This document shows, piece by piece, positions 14,290 to 22,569 of a DNA stretch of 34,075 nucleotides; the first letter of the stretch is position 1, and each line of letters begins with the position of its first letter. Origin of the DNA: Oscillospiraceae bacterium (GTDB taxonomy: Bacteria; Bacillota; Clostridia; Oscillospirales; Acutalibacteraceae); contig WRMQ01000018.1 of NCBI GenBank assembly GCA_009777055.1, forward strand, positions 1 to 34,075, read 5' to 3'. The notes beneath the pieces were generated by a model. That model did not search any database and was not told where the DNA came from. It saw only the letters and a program-made list of their open reading frames with translations. Both the position numbers and the translations under genes were made by a program.

Positions 14290-15052
14290 GCAACTGCGCG
14301 GCCCGGTGATCGCCGGGAACTGGAAGATGAATTTAAGCCCCGCCGAGACCGAGGCGCTTATCAAAGAGACGAAGCCCCTGGTAGCAGGCGCAAAATGCGG
14401 GGTCGTATTTTGTGTGCCGTTTGTTGACCTGCAAGCGGCGCTGGAAGCGGCGGCCGGAAGCAACCTGAAGATTGGGGCGCAGAACTGCCACTGGGAGGCC
14501 AGGGGCGCCTTCACCGGCGAGGTTTCCGCCGCGATGCTGAAGGAGATCGGCGTGGAATATGTGATCGTCGGCCACAGCGAGCGCCGCACGCTCTTCGGCG
14601 ACACGAACGAGACGGTGGCCTGTCGCGCCCGCGCCGCGCTGGACGCGGGCCTCACGGTAATCCTGTGCGTAGGGGAATCCCTGGAGCAGCGCGAGCGGGA
14701 TATCACCATGGAGGTTGTTCGCGTTCAGACGAAGATCGCCCTGGCGGGCGTATCCAAAGCGGAGCTTGCGCGGGTGATCATCGCCTACGAGCCCGTGTGG
14801 GCCATTGGCACGGGGCTCACCGCCACGGCGGCCCAAGCCAACGAGGTAAACAGGGGCATCCGCGGGCTGCTGGCGGAGCTCTACGGCCAGGCCGCGGCTG
14901 ACAGCGTGGTGATCCAGTACGGCGGCTCCATGAACGCGGCCAACGCCGCGGAGCTTGTCGCCCAGCCCGACGTGGACGGCGGCCTCATCGGCGGCGCGTC
15001 GCTGAAGGCAGCGGATTTCGCGGCGATTGTGAAGGCCGCGAGCGAGGGCTGA
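14282..15052 (+). CDS. tpiA: Triosephosphate isomerase
   Basis: A 256-residue TIM-barrel enzyme interconverting DHAP and glyceraldehyde-3-phosphate. Visible catalytic elements: Asn-Lys in AGNWKMN, the His of VGHSERR, the catalytic Glu in AYEPVWAIGTG and the phosphate-binding QYGGSMNAAN near the C-terminus. ATG 14282 is favoured because AAAGGG ends 6 bases before it; ATG 14279 is also possible. It overlaps the symporter end and is followed by an acquired-looking gene pair before gpmI. Confidence 0.96.
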   Translation: MNKQLRGPVIAGNWKMNLSPAETEALIKETKPLVAGAKCGVVFCVPFVDLQAALEAAAGSNLKIGAQNCHWEARGAFTGEVSAAMLKEIGVEYVIVGHSERRTLFGDTNETVACRARAALDAGLTVILCVGESLEQRERDITMEVVRVQTKIALAGVSKAELARVIIAYEPVWAIGTGLTATAAQANEVNRGIRGLLAELYGQAAADSVVIQYGGSMNAANAAELVAQPDVDGGLIGGASLKAADFAAIVKAASEG

Positions 15053-15096
15053 TGGACTATGTGCCGGTGGGTGAATTCGTTTTGGAGGTGAATAGA

Positions 15097-15363
15097 ATGC
15101 CAGTTATATCGCAGTTCTTTGGCGTTATTGTGCGCATGTATTTTAATGACGATGAACAGCACCATAAGCCGCATTTTCATGTGAAATATGGAGAATATGA
15201 AGCTGTCTTCGATTTTGAAGGGAATCTCCTGGCGGGAGAATTCCCAAAGAGGCATACGAAATATGTGGTTGCCTGGGCGGATATCCATAAGGATGAATTG
15301 GCCGCACTCTGGGAAATCATGCAGACAGAAGCTCAATTCTTCAAAATAAAGGGGCTGGAATAA
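15097..15363 (+). CDS. DUF4160 domain protein
   Basis: An 88-residue protein starting at ATG 15097 behind GGAGGTG. MPVISQFFGVIVRMYFND, HHKPHFHVKYGEYEAVFDFEGNLLAGEFP and the helical tail VAWADIHKDELAALWEIMQ are the DUF4160 pattern, with the conserved KPHFH segment. DUF4160 genes are commonly paired with DUF2442 genes, as here, and the pair has been suggested to act as a toxin-antitoxin-like module; activity is unproven. The gene is AT-richer than tpiA and gpmI, which it separates. Confidence 0.82.
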   Translation: MPVISQFFGVIVRMYFNDDEQHHKPHFHVKYGEYEAVFDFEGNLLAGEFPKRHTKYVVAWADIHKDELAALWEIMQTEAQFFKIKGLE

Positions 15364-15365
15364 CA

Positions 15366-15608
15366 ATGTATCCTAAGTTATGTAAAGTAGAGGCGCTTAA
15401 TAATTTTAATCTTTTGTTGTGGTTTTCCAATAATGAAAAAAGGATTTTTGACTTTCGCCCCAACCTGAGTCACCCCTATTACAAAGATCTAAACAGATTG
15501 ACGCTTTTCAAAAATGTAACGGTGCATGATGGCGAAATTGAATGGGCCACAGGGCAGGATTTTTGTCCGCATACCCTATATGAGAAAAGCAGACCCACGG
15601 AAAATTGA
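15366..15608 (+). CDS. DUF2442 domain protein
   Basis: An 80-residue protein 2 bases downstream of the DUF4160 gene. It shows the DUF2442 layout: N-terminal strands (VEALNNFNLLLWFSNNEKRIFDFRPNL), a LFKNVTVHDGEIEWATGQDFCPHTLYEKS segment and a short polar tail. The start ATG 15366 has little spacing, so translational coupling is likely. Its partner role with DUF4160 is known only from co-occurrence. Confidence 0.8.
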   Translation: MYPKLCKVEALNNFNLLLWFSNNEKRIFDFRPNLSHPYYKDLNRLTLFKNVTVHDGEIEWATGQDFCPHTLYEKSRPTEN

Positions 15609-15641
15609 CCATTTATACAAATAGAACATCAGAGGTATATC

Positions 15642-17174
15642 ATGAAAAACAAACCGGTCTTACTCTGCGTCATGGATGGCTATGGCTGCAGCGATTCCTC
15701 TATGGGCAATGCCATCCAGGCCGCCAATACCCCGCGGCTGGACGAGCTCTTCGCGAAATACCCCAACGTACGCATCGGCGGCAGCGGCATGGATGTGGGC
15801 CTGCCGGAGGGCCAGATGGGCAACAGCGAGGTGGGCCATACCAACATCGGCGCGGGCCGCGTGGTCTATCAGGACTTGACCCGGGTGACGAAATCTGTCC
15901 GGGACGGCGATTTCTTCCAAAACGAGGCTCTGCTGGCGGCGGTTAAAAACGCCTCCGGCAAGCGGGCCCTGCATTTGATCGGCCTGATGTCCGACGGCGG
16001 GGTGCATAGCCACAACAGCCATGCCTGGGCGCTGCTGAAGCTGGCCAAACAAAATGGCCTGGAGCGGGTATACCTCCATTGCCTTCTGGATGGCAGGGAT
16101 GTTTCCCCCACCTCGGGCGCCGGGTTTGTGGAAGAGGCCAGGCAAAAATGCGGGGAGATTGGCGTGGGGGAGATCGCCACCCTGATCGGCCGCTACTATG
16201 CCATGGACCGCGACAACCGCTGGGAGCGGGTGGAAAAAGCCTATGCCGCGCTGGTCTATGGCGAGGGAGAACGGGTGGAGGACCCCGTGGAAGCGATCCG
16301 GGCTTCTTATCAGAGCGGCGTCACGGACGAATTTGTTCTGCCCACCGTGGTTTTGCCGGAGGGCAGGATCCAGGCGAACGACAGCGTTATTTTCTTCAAC
16401 TACCGCCCCGACAGGGCCCGGGAGATTACCCGCGCCTTCGTCGATCCGGACTTTAGCGGCTTTGCCCGGCGTGACGGGTTTTTTCCGCTGACCTATGTCT
16501 GCCTCACGCAATATGATAAGACCATGCCGAATGTGCTGACAGCCTATCAGCCGCAATCCATGCGCAGCAAGCTGGGTGAATACCTGTCGTCTCTGGGCCT
16601 GAAGCAGCTGCGCATCGCCGAGACGGAGAAATACGCCCACGTGACCTTCTTTTTCAACGGCGGCGTGGAGGCTCCGGATCCCGGTGAGGACAGAATCCTC
16701 GTGCCCTCGCCGAAGGTAGCCACCTACGATCTTCAGCCGGAGATGAGCGCGCCCGAGGTCACCGACCGGGTGGAGGAGGCCATCGAAAGCGGCGCCTATG
16801 ACCTGATCGTCCTTAACTACGCCAACTGCGACATGGTGGGGCATACGGGGATATTTTCCGCCGCGGTCAGCGCCGTGGAAACCGTAGACGCCTGCGTGGG
16901 CCGCGTCTGGGATGCCCTGGAGGCCCGCGGTGGCGTGCTGCTGCTCAGCGCCGACCACGGCAACGCCGACCGCATGCTGGAGGACGACGGCGCATCCCCC
17001 TTCACGGCGCACACCACGAACCCCGTGCCCTTTTTGATCGCGGGATATCCCTGTGCCCTGCGCCCGCGGGGCCGTCTCAGCGACATCGCGCCCACGCTGC
17101 TGGAGGTGATGGGGCTGCCGCAGCCGGAGGAGATGACGGGCCAGAGCATGATCATATCCGATCAACCCGCGTAG
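15642..17174 (+). CDS. gpmI: 2,3-bisphosphoglycerate-independent phosphoglycerate mutase
   Basis: A 510-residue Mn-dependent alkaline-phosphatase-superfamily enzyme converting 3- to 2-phosphoglycerate. Motifs: VLLCVMDGYG (metal Asp), GLPEGQMGNSEVGHTNIGAGR with the phosphorylated Ser, HSHNSHAWALLKLA, LHCLLDGRDVSPTSG, FFNYRPDRAREITRAF, NYANCDMVGHTG, and the metal site SADHGNADRM. The length is standard. It completes the tpiA...gpmI glycolytic pair interrupted by the DUF pair. A rho-independent terminator lies at 17330-17372. Confidence 0.97.
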   Translation: MKNKPVLLCVMDGYGCSDSSMGNAIQAANTPRLDELFAKYPNVRIGGSGMDVGLPEGQMGNSEVGHTNIGAGRVVYQDLTRVTKSVRDGDFFQNEALLAAVKNASGKRALHLIGLMSDGGVHSHNSHAWALLKLAKQNGLERVYLHCLLDGRDVSPTSGAGFVEEARQKCGEIGVGEIATLIGRYYAMDRDNRWERVEKAYAALVYGEGERVEDPVEAIRASYQSGVTDEFVLPTVVLPEGRIQANDSVIFFNYRPDRAREITRAFVDPDFSGFARRDGFFPLTYVCLTQYDKTMPNVLTAYQPQSMRSKLGEYLSSLGLKQLRIAETEKYAHVTFFFNGGVEAPDPGEDRILVPSPKVATYDLQPEMSAPEVTDRVEEAIESGAYDLIVLNYANCDMVGHTGIFSAAVSAVETVDACVGRVWDALEARGGVLLLSADHGNADRMLEDDGASPFTAHTTNPVPFLIAGYPCALRPRGRLSDIAPTLLEVMGLPQPEEMTGQSMIISDQPA

Positions 17175-17184
17175 AGCTCAGGCT

Positions 17185-17317
17185 GTAGGGGCTCAACGGT
17201 TGGGGCTCAGACGGTAGGGGCTCAAAAATTTGAGCCCAATCCCACCCCAACAATTAAAATAAAACAACAAACAACAAATGGCAAATCTCGCATGGGTTCA
17301 AAATTTTGAACCCCTAC
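17185..17317. repeat. Palindromic repeat pair downstream of gpmI
   Basis: A degraded half-site GTAGGGGCTC (17185-17194), a full palindrome GTAGGGGCTCAAAAATTTGAGCCC (17214-17237) and an opposing GGGTTCAAAATTTTGAACCCCTAC (17294-17317), with AT-rich filler between. Confidence 0.8.
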
Positions 17318-17329
17318 GGATTCCATCAG

Positions 17330-17372
17330 AAAACGAAGGCTGGACAGAAGTTCGGGCCTTCGTTTTGCTTTT
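17330..17372 (+). terminator. Terminator downstream of gpmI
   Basis: AAAACGAAGGC (17330-17340) pairs with GCCTTCGTTTT (17356-17366), an 11-base stem with A/T-rich base, followed by GCTTTT. Confidence 0.75.
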
Positions 17373-17554
17373 GGGGATTGGGAGTAAAGGAGCCGTACGG
17401 ACATCTGTAACTATACCTGCATAGATACATGTAAAGATAACTAAACAGTTACCTTTGCAGTTAAGTATAAACATAACAACAATAAAATAGAAAGGGAATC
17501 CCCACATGATTTATCCATGTAAAACAACAAACAACAAAAGCGGAGTAGAGATTC

Positions 17555-17582
17555 GTAGGGGCTCAAAATTTTGAGCCCCTAT
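17555..17582. repeat. Palindromic repeat, longest perfect copy
   Basis: GTAGGGGCTCAAAATTTTGAGCCCCTAT is symmetric over nearly its whole 28 bases, unlike most copies, which carry the GTAGGGG edge on one side only. It lies between the gpmI terminator region and the convergent S1-gene terminator. Confidence 0.8.
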
Positions 17583-17584
17583 CT

Positions 17585-17625
17585 ACAACAAAAACAGCCC
17601 CGTGGCCTTTTGGGCCGCGGGGCTG
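17585..17625 (-). terminator. Terminator of S1-domain gene
   Basis: Read on the minus strand, a 13-base GC stem (17625-17613 with 17607-17595) closes a 5-base loop and is followed by GTTTTTGTTG. Confidence 0.85.
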
Positions 17626-17644
17626 CCAGGATAATCCTTGCGCC

Positions 17645-18580
17645 TCACTCAAACACGGTCTCCGTTACGCGCTCGCAGCTTTCGGGGGAATAGACCCAAC
17701 GGTCAATGTGGCTGCCCCCCACAAAATAGCGCAGGGGCTGTGGTGGGTAATTCGCCGAGAAGGAGTCCACGATGATCAGCTTTATTTTCATCCGCTCGGG
17801 CAGGATGCTCTTGATGTAGACGCAGGCGTGGTCGCCGTCCTGCACCTCCTCGCTGTATTCGGCCAGGCCGGCGAGGTTGGGGGTGAGCTCCACAAAGACG
17901 CCGTATTTTTCCACCGAGCGCACGATGCCCGGCACGGTTTCGCCCGGGGAATACAGCGCCGCGTTTTGCTCCCAGGTGCCCAGCAGCTCTTTATGGGAAA
18001 GCAGCAGCCGCCCCTGGTCGTCGCGGCCCTTGACCACCGCGTGGATCATCTGCCCCGAAACGAAGCGCGCGCTGGGATGCGGGATGCGGGAAACCGAGAT
18101 CGCGTCGATGGGCAGCAGCGCGCTGATGCCTACGCCCACGTCGGCGAACACGCCGAAGTTTTCCATGTGGTTGACGCGCGCGTCAATGATGTCCCCGGGG
18201 AGCAGCCGGTTGATGTACTCCTCCATGCAGCTTTTTTGCACGCTTACACGGCTGAGCCAGGCGAAGGTGTCTCCGTTTTCGTTGGTGTCAAAGCCGGTGA
18301 CGCGCGCCATGACAGGCTTGTTGACCCGTGAGATCAGCGCGATGTCGCGCACGTCCCCCTCCGCGATGCCCAGGGCGCCCTCCACGCGGGGAACAATGCC
18401 CTGCATACAGCCCAGATCAACATGCAGGTTGTGCTCGTTGTCGCACAGCAAAACACGTCCTTCTACCACGGCCCCGGAGGCCTGCGCCTCGCGCAAGCCG
18501 CCCTGCGAGGCAAGAAGCCTGCGATTTTCTGCGGTCATCAACAATTGACCCTCAGGGGGGAAGTGAACCATGAACTTCAT
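17645..18580 (-). CDS. S1 RNA-binding domain protein (RpsA-like)
   Basis: A 311-residue protein with three S1-like OB-fold repeats: about 39-105 (VVEGRVLLCDNEHNLHVDLGCMQGIVPR), 127-195 (GDIIDARVNHMENFGVFADVGVGISALLP) and 213-275 (GETVPGIVRSVEKYGVFVELTPNLAGLAEYSE). The GVFAD/GVFVE strands are the RNA-binding signature. This matches the compact S1-domain proteins of Clostridia, which are related to but shorter than E. coli ribosomal protein S1 and may aid translation or RNA handling. The start is ATG 18580 behind GAAAGGG; ATG 18571 is an alternative. It is the only core gene transcribed leftward between 1088 and 27484, divergent from prfA. Confidence 0.85.
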   Translation of the reverse strand: MKFMVHFPPEGQLLMTAENRRLLASQGGLREAQASGAVVEGRVLLCDNEHNLHVDLGCMQGIVPRVEGALGIAEGDVRDIALISRVNKPVMARVTGFDTNENGDTFAWLSRVSVQKSCMEEYINRLLPGDIIDARVNHMENFGVFADVGVGISALLPIDAISVSRIPHPSARFVSGQMIHAVVKGRDDQGRLLLSHKELLGTWEQNAALYSPGETVPGIVRSVEKYGVFVELTPNLAGLAEYSEEVQDGDHACVYIKSILPERMKIKLIIVDSFSANYPPQPLRYFVGGSHIDRWVYSPESCERVTETVFE

Positions 18581-18955
18581 CCTTTCCCTTTCGGCATTTT
18601 TAAACTCCTGCTATGTTTATGGCCGAAGGCTTGATATTATTCGTATAAACAGCGCTTTGAAAATAGTACTTTGACATTTCGGGTGGGTGTGTGGTATAAT
18701 ATAAGCGCGAAGGGACGCGGATGGGAGAAGCGGGGCTGCCGCATGTGCAGTGAAGTGCTAAAAAGGCAATTTGGTAAATTGCGAAAAAGTTTGCGGCTGT
18801 TTTTAGGCATAAAATAACAAATATACAATACCACGATTTCCCGCGCCTGTCAAGCAATATTTTAGAAATTTTCACGATTTTTTTGTGATGGACTACCATA
18901 TGATGTGTTCTGTGAAAAAGTGATAAATCAATAAATGAGTCCTGGAGGAACAGCT
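18581..18955. other. Divergent promoter region and long prfA leader
   Basis: About 375 bases without a supported gene. It contains a strong plus-strand promoter (18671-18700) leaving a ~250-base leader before prfA, plus the S1 gene's upstream region. Within the leader are hairpin-forming words (GCAATTTGGTAAATTGC at 18766-18782) and AT-rich sequence. A 24-codon basic frame at 18743-18817 has no convincing ribosome site. Confidence 0.5.
18671..18700 (+). promoter_or_regulatory. Strong sigma-A promoter upstream of prfA
   Basis: TTGACA (18671-18676), 18 bases, TATAAT (18695-18700): both hexamers are consensus. Transcription would start near 18707, about 250 bases before prfA. Confidence 0.75.
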
Positions 18956-20032
18956 ATGCTGAAAAAACTCGACGCCGTGGCGGCACGCTTTCATCAGATA
19001 CAAGCGCTTTTGTGCGACCCGGAGGTTATCTCTGATTTGAATCGCTACAAGAGCCTGATGCGGGAGCTGAAACGGATTACCCCGGTGACGGAAAGCTATC
19101 GCGCTTATTTGGACGCCCTGCGGGCCGGGGAGGAGGCCCGGGAGCTGCTGAACAGCCCCGGGCTGGACGCCGAGCTGCGCGAGCTGGCGGAGGAAGAGCT
19201 GGAGCAGGCAAGGGCCGGCGCCGAAGAGAGCTGGGCCGATCTGAAAATCCTGCTGCTGCCCCGGGACCCCAATGACGACAAGAACGTTATTGTGGAGATC
19301 CGTGGCGGGGCGGGGGGCGAGGAGGCATCCCTTTTCGCGGGGGTGCTTTTTCGAATGTATTCCATGTATGCCGAGGCCCGGGGCTGGAAAAGCGAAATCC
19401 TCAGCGCCAACGAAACGGAGCTGGGCGGCTTCAAGGAAATCAGCTTTTCCATTGAGGGCGAGGGGGCTTACTCCCGCTTCAAGTTCGAAAGCGGGGTACA
19501 CCGGGTGCAGCGGGTGCCCGAAACCGAGAGCCAGGGCCGTATCCATACCTCCACCGTGACCGTGGCCGTTTTGCCCGAGGCCGGGGAGGTGGACATCGAA
19601 ATCAATCCCGCGGATTTGCTGATCGACACCTTCCGGGCCAGCGGGGCGGGGGGGCAGCACATCAACAAGACGGAGTCCGCCATCCGCATCACTCACCTTC
19701 CCACCGGCACGGTGGTGGAATGCCAGGACGAGCGCAGCCAGCACAAGAACAAGGACAAGGCCATGAAGGTGCTCCGCTCCCGGATATTGCAGGCCGAGCG
19801 GGAAAAGCAGAGCGAGGCCATCGCGGGGGAGCGCCGCGCCCAGGTGGGCACCGGCGACCGCAGCGAGCGCATCCGCACCTACAACTACCCCCAGGGCCGC
19901 GTGAGCGACCACCGCATCGGGCTCACCCTATATAAAATTGAGGCGATATTAAACGGGGATCTTGATGAAATCATCGACGCGCTGATCACGGCGGACACGG
20001 CGGAAAAGCTCAGGAACAGCGGGGAGGGGTAG
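18956..20032 (+). CDS. prfA: Peptide chain release factor 1
   Basis: A 358-residue factor that reads UAA/UAG stops and triggers peptide release. Starting at ATG 18956 (GGAGGA 6 bases upstream) gives [15 protein letters not shown]; the upstream ATG 18935 lies before the ribosome site. The catalytic GGQ is in [19 protein letters not shown]. The stop-codon-recognising P-x-T tripeptide reads PET in [14 protein letters not shown] (PAT in E. coli). [20 protein letters not shown] is the RF1-type C-terminal segment. Length and domain order are normal. An array of repeats follows directly. Confidence 0.96.
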   Translation: MLKKLDAVAARFHQIQALLCDPEVISDLNRYKSLMRELKRITPVTESYRAYLDALRAGEEARELLNSPGLDAELRELAEEELEQARAGAEESWADLKILLLPRDPNDDKNVIVEIRGGAGGEEASLFAGVLFRMYSMYAEARGWKSEILSANETELGGFKEISFSIEGEGAYSRFKFESGVHRVQRVPETESQGRIHTSTVTVAVLPEAGEVDIEINPADLLIDTFRASGAGGQHINKTESAIRITHLPTGTVVECQDERSQHKNKDKAMKVLRSRILQAEREKQSEAIAGERRAQVGTGDRSERIRTYNYPQGRVSDHRIGLTLYKIEAILNGDLDEIIDALITADTAEKLRNSGEG

Positions 20033-20069
20033 ATGCTTGCGGATTATGCCAAATGAGCGAAGCGGCGAA

Positions 20070-20220
20070 GCCGCAAAAGCCTCCTTTGAAAGCAAAGGAG
20101 GTGCCCCGAAGGGGCGGAGGAATTTTTACGCGCGAGCGGCAGCAGGTGACGGCCACAGTTCTTTGCCCATACAAAGTCTTCTGGTAATGGCCTATATCCC
20201 GGCCCTTTGCTTTTACCGCG
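20070..20220 (+). repeat. DUF559-associated repeat, copy 1
   Basis: A ~150-base unit beginning GCCGCAAAAGCCTCCTTTGAAAGC, with a palindrome CCTCCTTTG-AAAG-CAAAGGAGG, then GAGCGGCAGCAGGTGACGG and ending CCCTTTGCTTTTACCGCG. It is nearly identical to copy 2 (20254-20403). Confidence 0.85.
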
Positions 20221-20253
20221 CGCAACGCTACAAAATGCGCAGAGATGGACAAA

Positions 20254-20403
20254 GCCGCAAAAGCCTCCTTTGAAAGCAAAGGAGGTGCCCCGAAGGGGCG
20301 GAGGAATTTTACGCGCGAGCGGCAGCAGGTGACGGCTACAGTTCTTTGTCCATACAAAGTCTTCTGGTAATGGCCTATATCCCGGCCCTTTGCTTTTACC
20401 GCG
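20254..20403 (+). repeat. DUF559-associated repeat, copy 2
   Basis: Near-perfect direct repeat of 20070-20220. Just upstream, TGCGCAGAGATGGACAAAGC would encode CAEMDKA, matching the end of the DUF559 domain encoded at 20831-20850 (CAEIDKA). Copy 2 therefore looks like the tail of another, deleted DUF559 gene. Confidence 0.8.
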
Positions 20404-20477
20404 GGGAAGTTCAGCAAGGAAAGCCCCGGTCGCTCGCGCGAAAAAATTCCCCCAAGAATTGCTGCGGCAATTCTTTT

Positions 20478-20500
20478 CCCCCTTTGCTTTCAAAGGGGGC
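20478..20500. repeat. Hairpin repeat, inverted orientation, just before the fusion gene
   Basis: CCCCCTTTGCTTTCAAAGGGGGC is the reverse complement of the hairpin at 20860-20882. The pair flanks the DUF559 coding segment as inverted repeats about 360 bases apart. Confidence 0.75.
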
Positions 20501-20520
20501 TTCTGAGGAGAGTGTTGTGA

Positions 20521-22569
20521 ATGGCAAAAGATGAAGCTATGATAGCGGGCGCGCGCGCCTTGCGGCGCAATGCCACAAAACAGGAAAATCATTTGTGGTA
20601 TGACTATTTAAGGAATTACCCTTTGCAGTTTTCCCGACAAAGAATATTTGGGGGCTATATTGTCGATTTCTATTGCTCAAAAGCAAAGCTTGTGGTAGAA
20701 TTGGATGGTTCTCAGCATCTGCGGCCAGAGAACATGGAATATGATAATGAACGAACGAAATTCCTGAACGCCTATGGATTTCGTGTCATACGATTTCCAA
20801 ACAGCATGGTCGACAACCAATTTTCTGCCGTATGCGCAGAGATAGACAAAGCCGCAAAAGCCCCCTTTGAAAGCAAAGGGGGTGGCCCGAAGGGCCGGGG
20901 GAATTTTACGGAGCGGCAGCAGGCCTCGGCCACCCTCCGCCTCAGTGCCGCCAGGCCCCGGGATATCTCCCTCGCGGCATCCCTTCTGCGGGCCGGCCTG
21001 CTCGTCGCCATCCCCACCGAAACCGTCTACGGCCTGGCGGCCAACGCCCTGGACGAACAGGCCGTGGCGAAAATCTTCGAGGCCAAGGGCAGGCCCCAGG
21101 ATAACCCCCTTATTGTGCATGTGGAAAAGACAGAGGATATTTTGCCTCTCATTCGCGGGGAAATCCCCGAAAAGGCCCGGCTGCTGGCGGAGGCCTTCTG
21201 GCCCGGGCCCCTGACCCTCATCCTCCCGAAATCCCATCGCGTGCCGGGCATTGTCAGCGCGGAGCTGGATACCGTGGCCCTGCGGGCGCCGTCGCACCCG
21301 GCGGCGCGGGCGCTGCTGCGGGAGGCCGGGATTCCCCTGGCGGCCCCCTCGGCGAACCGCTCCGGCTCCCCCAGCCCCACGCTGACGAAACATGTGCTTG
21401 CAGACCTGGAGGGCCGCATAGCCGCGGTGCTGGACGGCGGGCCCTGCGCGGTGGGCGTGGAATCCACCGTGCTTTCCCTCGCGGGCGAAATCCCCTGCCT
21501 TCTGCGTCCCGGGGCTGTCACCCCCGCGCGGATTGAGGAGGTGATCGGGCCGGTCAAGCTTTCCCGCGCTGTCAATCACGAGCCGCGGGAGGGAAAGGCC
21601 GTTTCCTCGCCGGGGATGAAATACGAGCACTACGCGCCAAAGGCGGAGCTGTTGCTGCTGTCGGGGTCCTTCGGGGCCTTCGCCCGCTATGTGAAAGAAC
21701 ATGCCCGGCCCGGCGACGGCCTGCTCTGCTTTGATGAAGACGAAGACATCCCCGGTCTGCCCAGGCTGAATTACGGCGCGGGGGAGGATTCCGCCGCGCA
21801 GGCCGCGCGGATTTTCGCCCGGCTGCGGGAATTGGACGAGCTTGGCCTGCGCCGCGTCTATGTCCGCTGCCCGGGGCTTGACGGCATCGGTCTGGCGGTG
21901 TATAACCGCTTATTGCGCGCCGCGCGGTTCCGGCTGGTCGAATTGGAGCGGCCCGTGTTTCCCGGATCAAGCTTTTATTTTATCGGGCTTGCGGGGAAGA
22001 GCGGCGCCGGGAAATCGGAGGCCGCAAGGCTTTTGCGGGAGATGGGCTGCGCCGTGCTGGACGGCGACCAGCTGGCCCGCGAGGCCACCTTGCCCGGCTC
22101 GCCTGTGCTGAAGGAGCTCGCGGAAGCCTTCGGGGCGGATATCCTGCGGGGGGACGGGTCTCTGGACCGGGCGCTGCTGGCGGAGCGGGCCTTTCGTTCT
22201 GAGGAAAAGCGAAGGATCCTCAACGATATCACCCACCCGGCCATCGCGGAATTGATGGAGGAGCGCGTCCGCGCGCTGCCGGAGGACACGCCCGCTGTCG
22301 TAATAGACGCGGCGGCGCTGCATGAGAGCGAATACGCGGCCCGCTGCGACCGCCTGCTGATCCTCACCGCGCCGGAGGAGACATGCCTCCGGCGGATTCT
22401 GGCCCGCGAAGGGATTTCCGGGGAGGCTGCCCGGCGGCGGCTCGCGGCCCAGCGGCACTGGGAGCAGGAGCGGCCCGGCGCGCTGTATTACCACAATGAC
22501 GACAAGGCCTCCCTGGAGGACATGAGAAGCTTTTTGAAAGGGGTGCTGCGGGATGCCCGGAGGGCGTAG
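20521..22569 (+). CDS. Fusion: DUF559 nuclease-like domain + threonylcarbamoyl-AMP synthase (Sua5/TsaC) + dephospho-CoA kinase (CoaE)
   Basis: One uninterrupted 682-codon frame joins three proteins. Residues ~1-115 are DUF559 (PD-(D/E)XK-like): ARALRRNATKQENHLWYDYLR, IVDFYCSKAKLVVELDGSQH, FRVIRFPNS. Residues ~111-135 (APFESKGGGPKGRGNFTERQQ) are encoded by a copy of the intergenic repeat. Residues ~145-330 are a YrdC/TsaC domain (VAIPTETVYGLAANA, KGRPQDNPLIVHV, AAPSANRSGSPSPT), followed by the Sua5 C-terminal domain to ~482; this makes the threonylcarbamoyl-AMP for tRNA t6A37. Residues ~485-682 are CoaE, the last step of CoA synthesis, with P-loop GLAGKSGAGKS and VLDGDQLAREA. I found no in-frame ATG, GTG or TTG between the DUF559 Met at about residue 96 and the Sua5 core, so Sua5 seems to depend on the upstream start. 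It overlaps the next gene by 17 bases. Confidence 0.85.
   Translation: MAKDEAMIAGARALRRNATKQENHLWYDYLRNYPLQFSRQRIFGGYIVDFYCSKAKLVVELDGSQHLRPENMEYDNERTKFLNAYGFRVIRFPNSMVDNQFSAVCAEIDKAAKAPFESKGGGPKGRGNFTERQQASATLRLSAARPRDISLAASLLRAGLLVAIPTETVYGLAANALDEQAVAKIFEAKGRPQDNPLIVHVEKTEDILPLIRGEIPEKARLLAEAFWPGPLTLILPKSHRVPGIVSAELDTVALRAPSHPAARALLREAGIPLAAPSANRSGSPSPTLTKHVLADLEGRIAAVLDGGPCAVGVESTVLSLAGEIPCLLRPGAVTPARIEEVIGPVKLSRAVNHEPREGKAVSSPGMKYEHYAPKAELLLLSGSFGAFARYVKEHARPGDGLLCFDEDEDIPGLPRLNYGAGEDSAAQAARIFARLRELDELGLRRVYVRCPGLDGIGLAVYNRLLRAARFRLVELERPVFPGSSFYFIGLAGKSGAGKSEAARLLREMGCAVLDGDQLAREATLPGSPVLKELAEAFGADILRGDGSLDRALLAERAFRSEEKRRILNDITHPAIAELMEERVRALPEDTPAVVIDAAALHESEYAARCDRLLILTAPEETCLRRILAREGISGEAARRRLAAQRHWEQERPGALYYHNDDKASLEDMRSFLKGVLRDARRA
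20851..20923 (+). repeat. DUF559-associated repeat, copy 3, used as coding linker
   Basis: GCCGCAAAAGCCCCCTTTGAAAGC through GAATTTTACGGAGCGGCAGCAGG matches copies 1 and 2 with G/C changes, then stops exactly where the Sua5 part begins. It stays in frame with both neighbours. Confidence 0.8.

Noticed and set aside
14333-14836. Long minus-strand frames inside tpiA, gpmI, prfA, the fusion gene and fucI
   Set aside because: They are antisense shadows of GC-rich codons with Arg/Ala/Gly-rich, motif-free products.
18743-18817. 24-codon basic peptide in the prfA leader
   Set aside because: No ribosome site, and the composition is what AT-rich random sequence gives; kept only as part of the leader description.
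20033-20520. CRISPR-like array in the repeated region
   Set aside because: There are only two long ~150-base direct copies with a 33-base gap, not short repeats with unique spacers.
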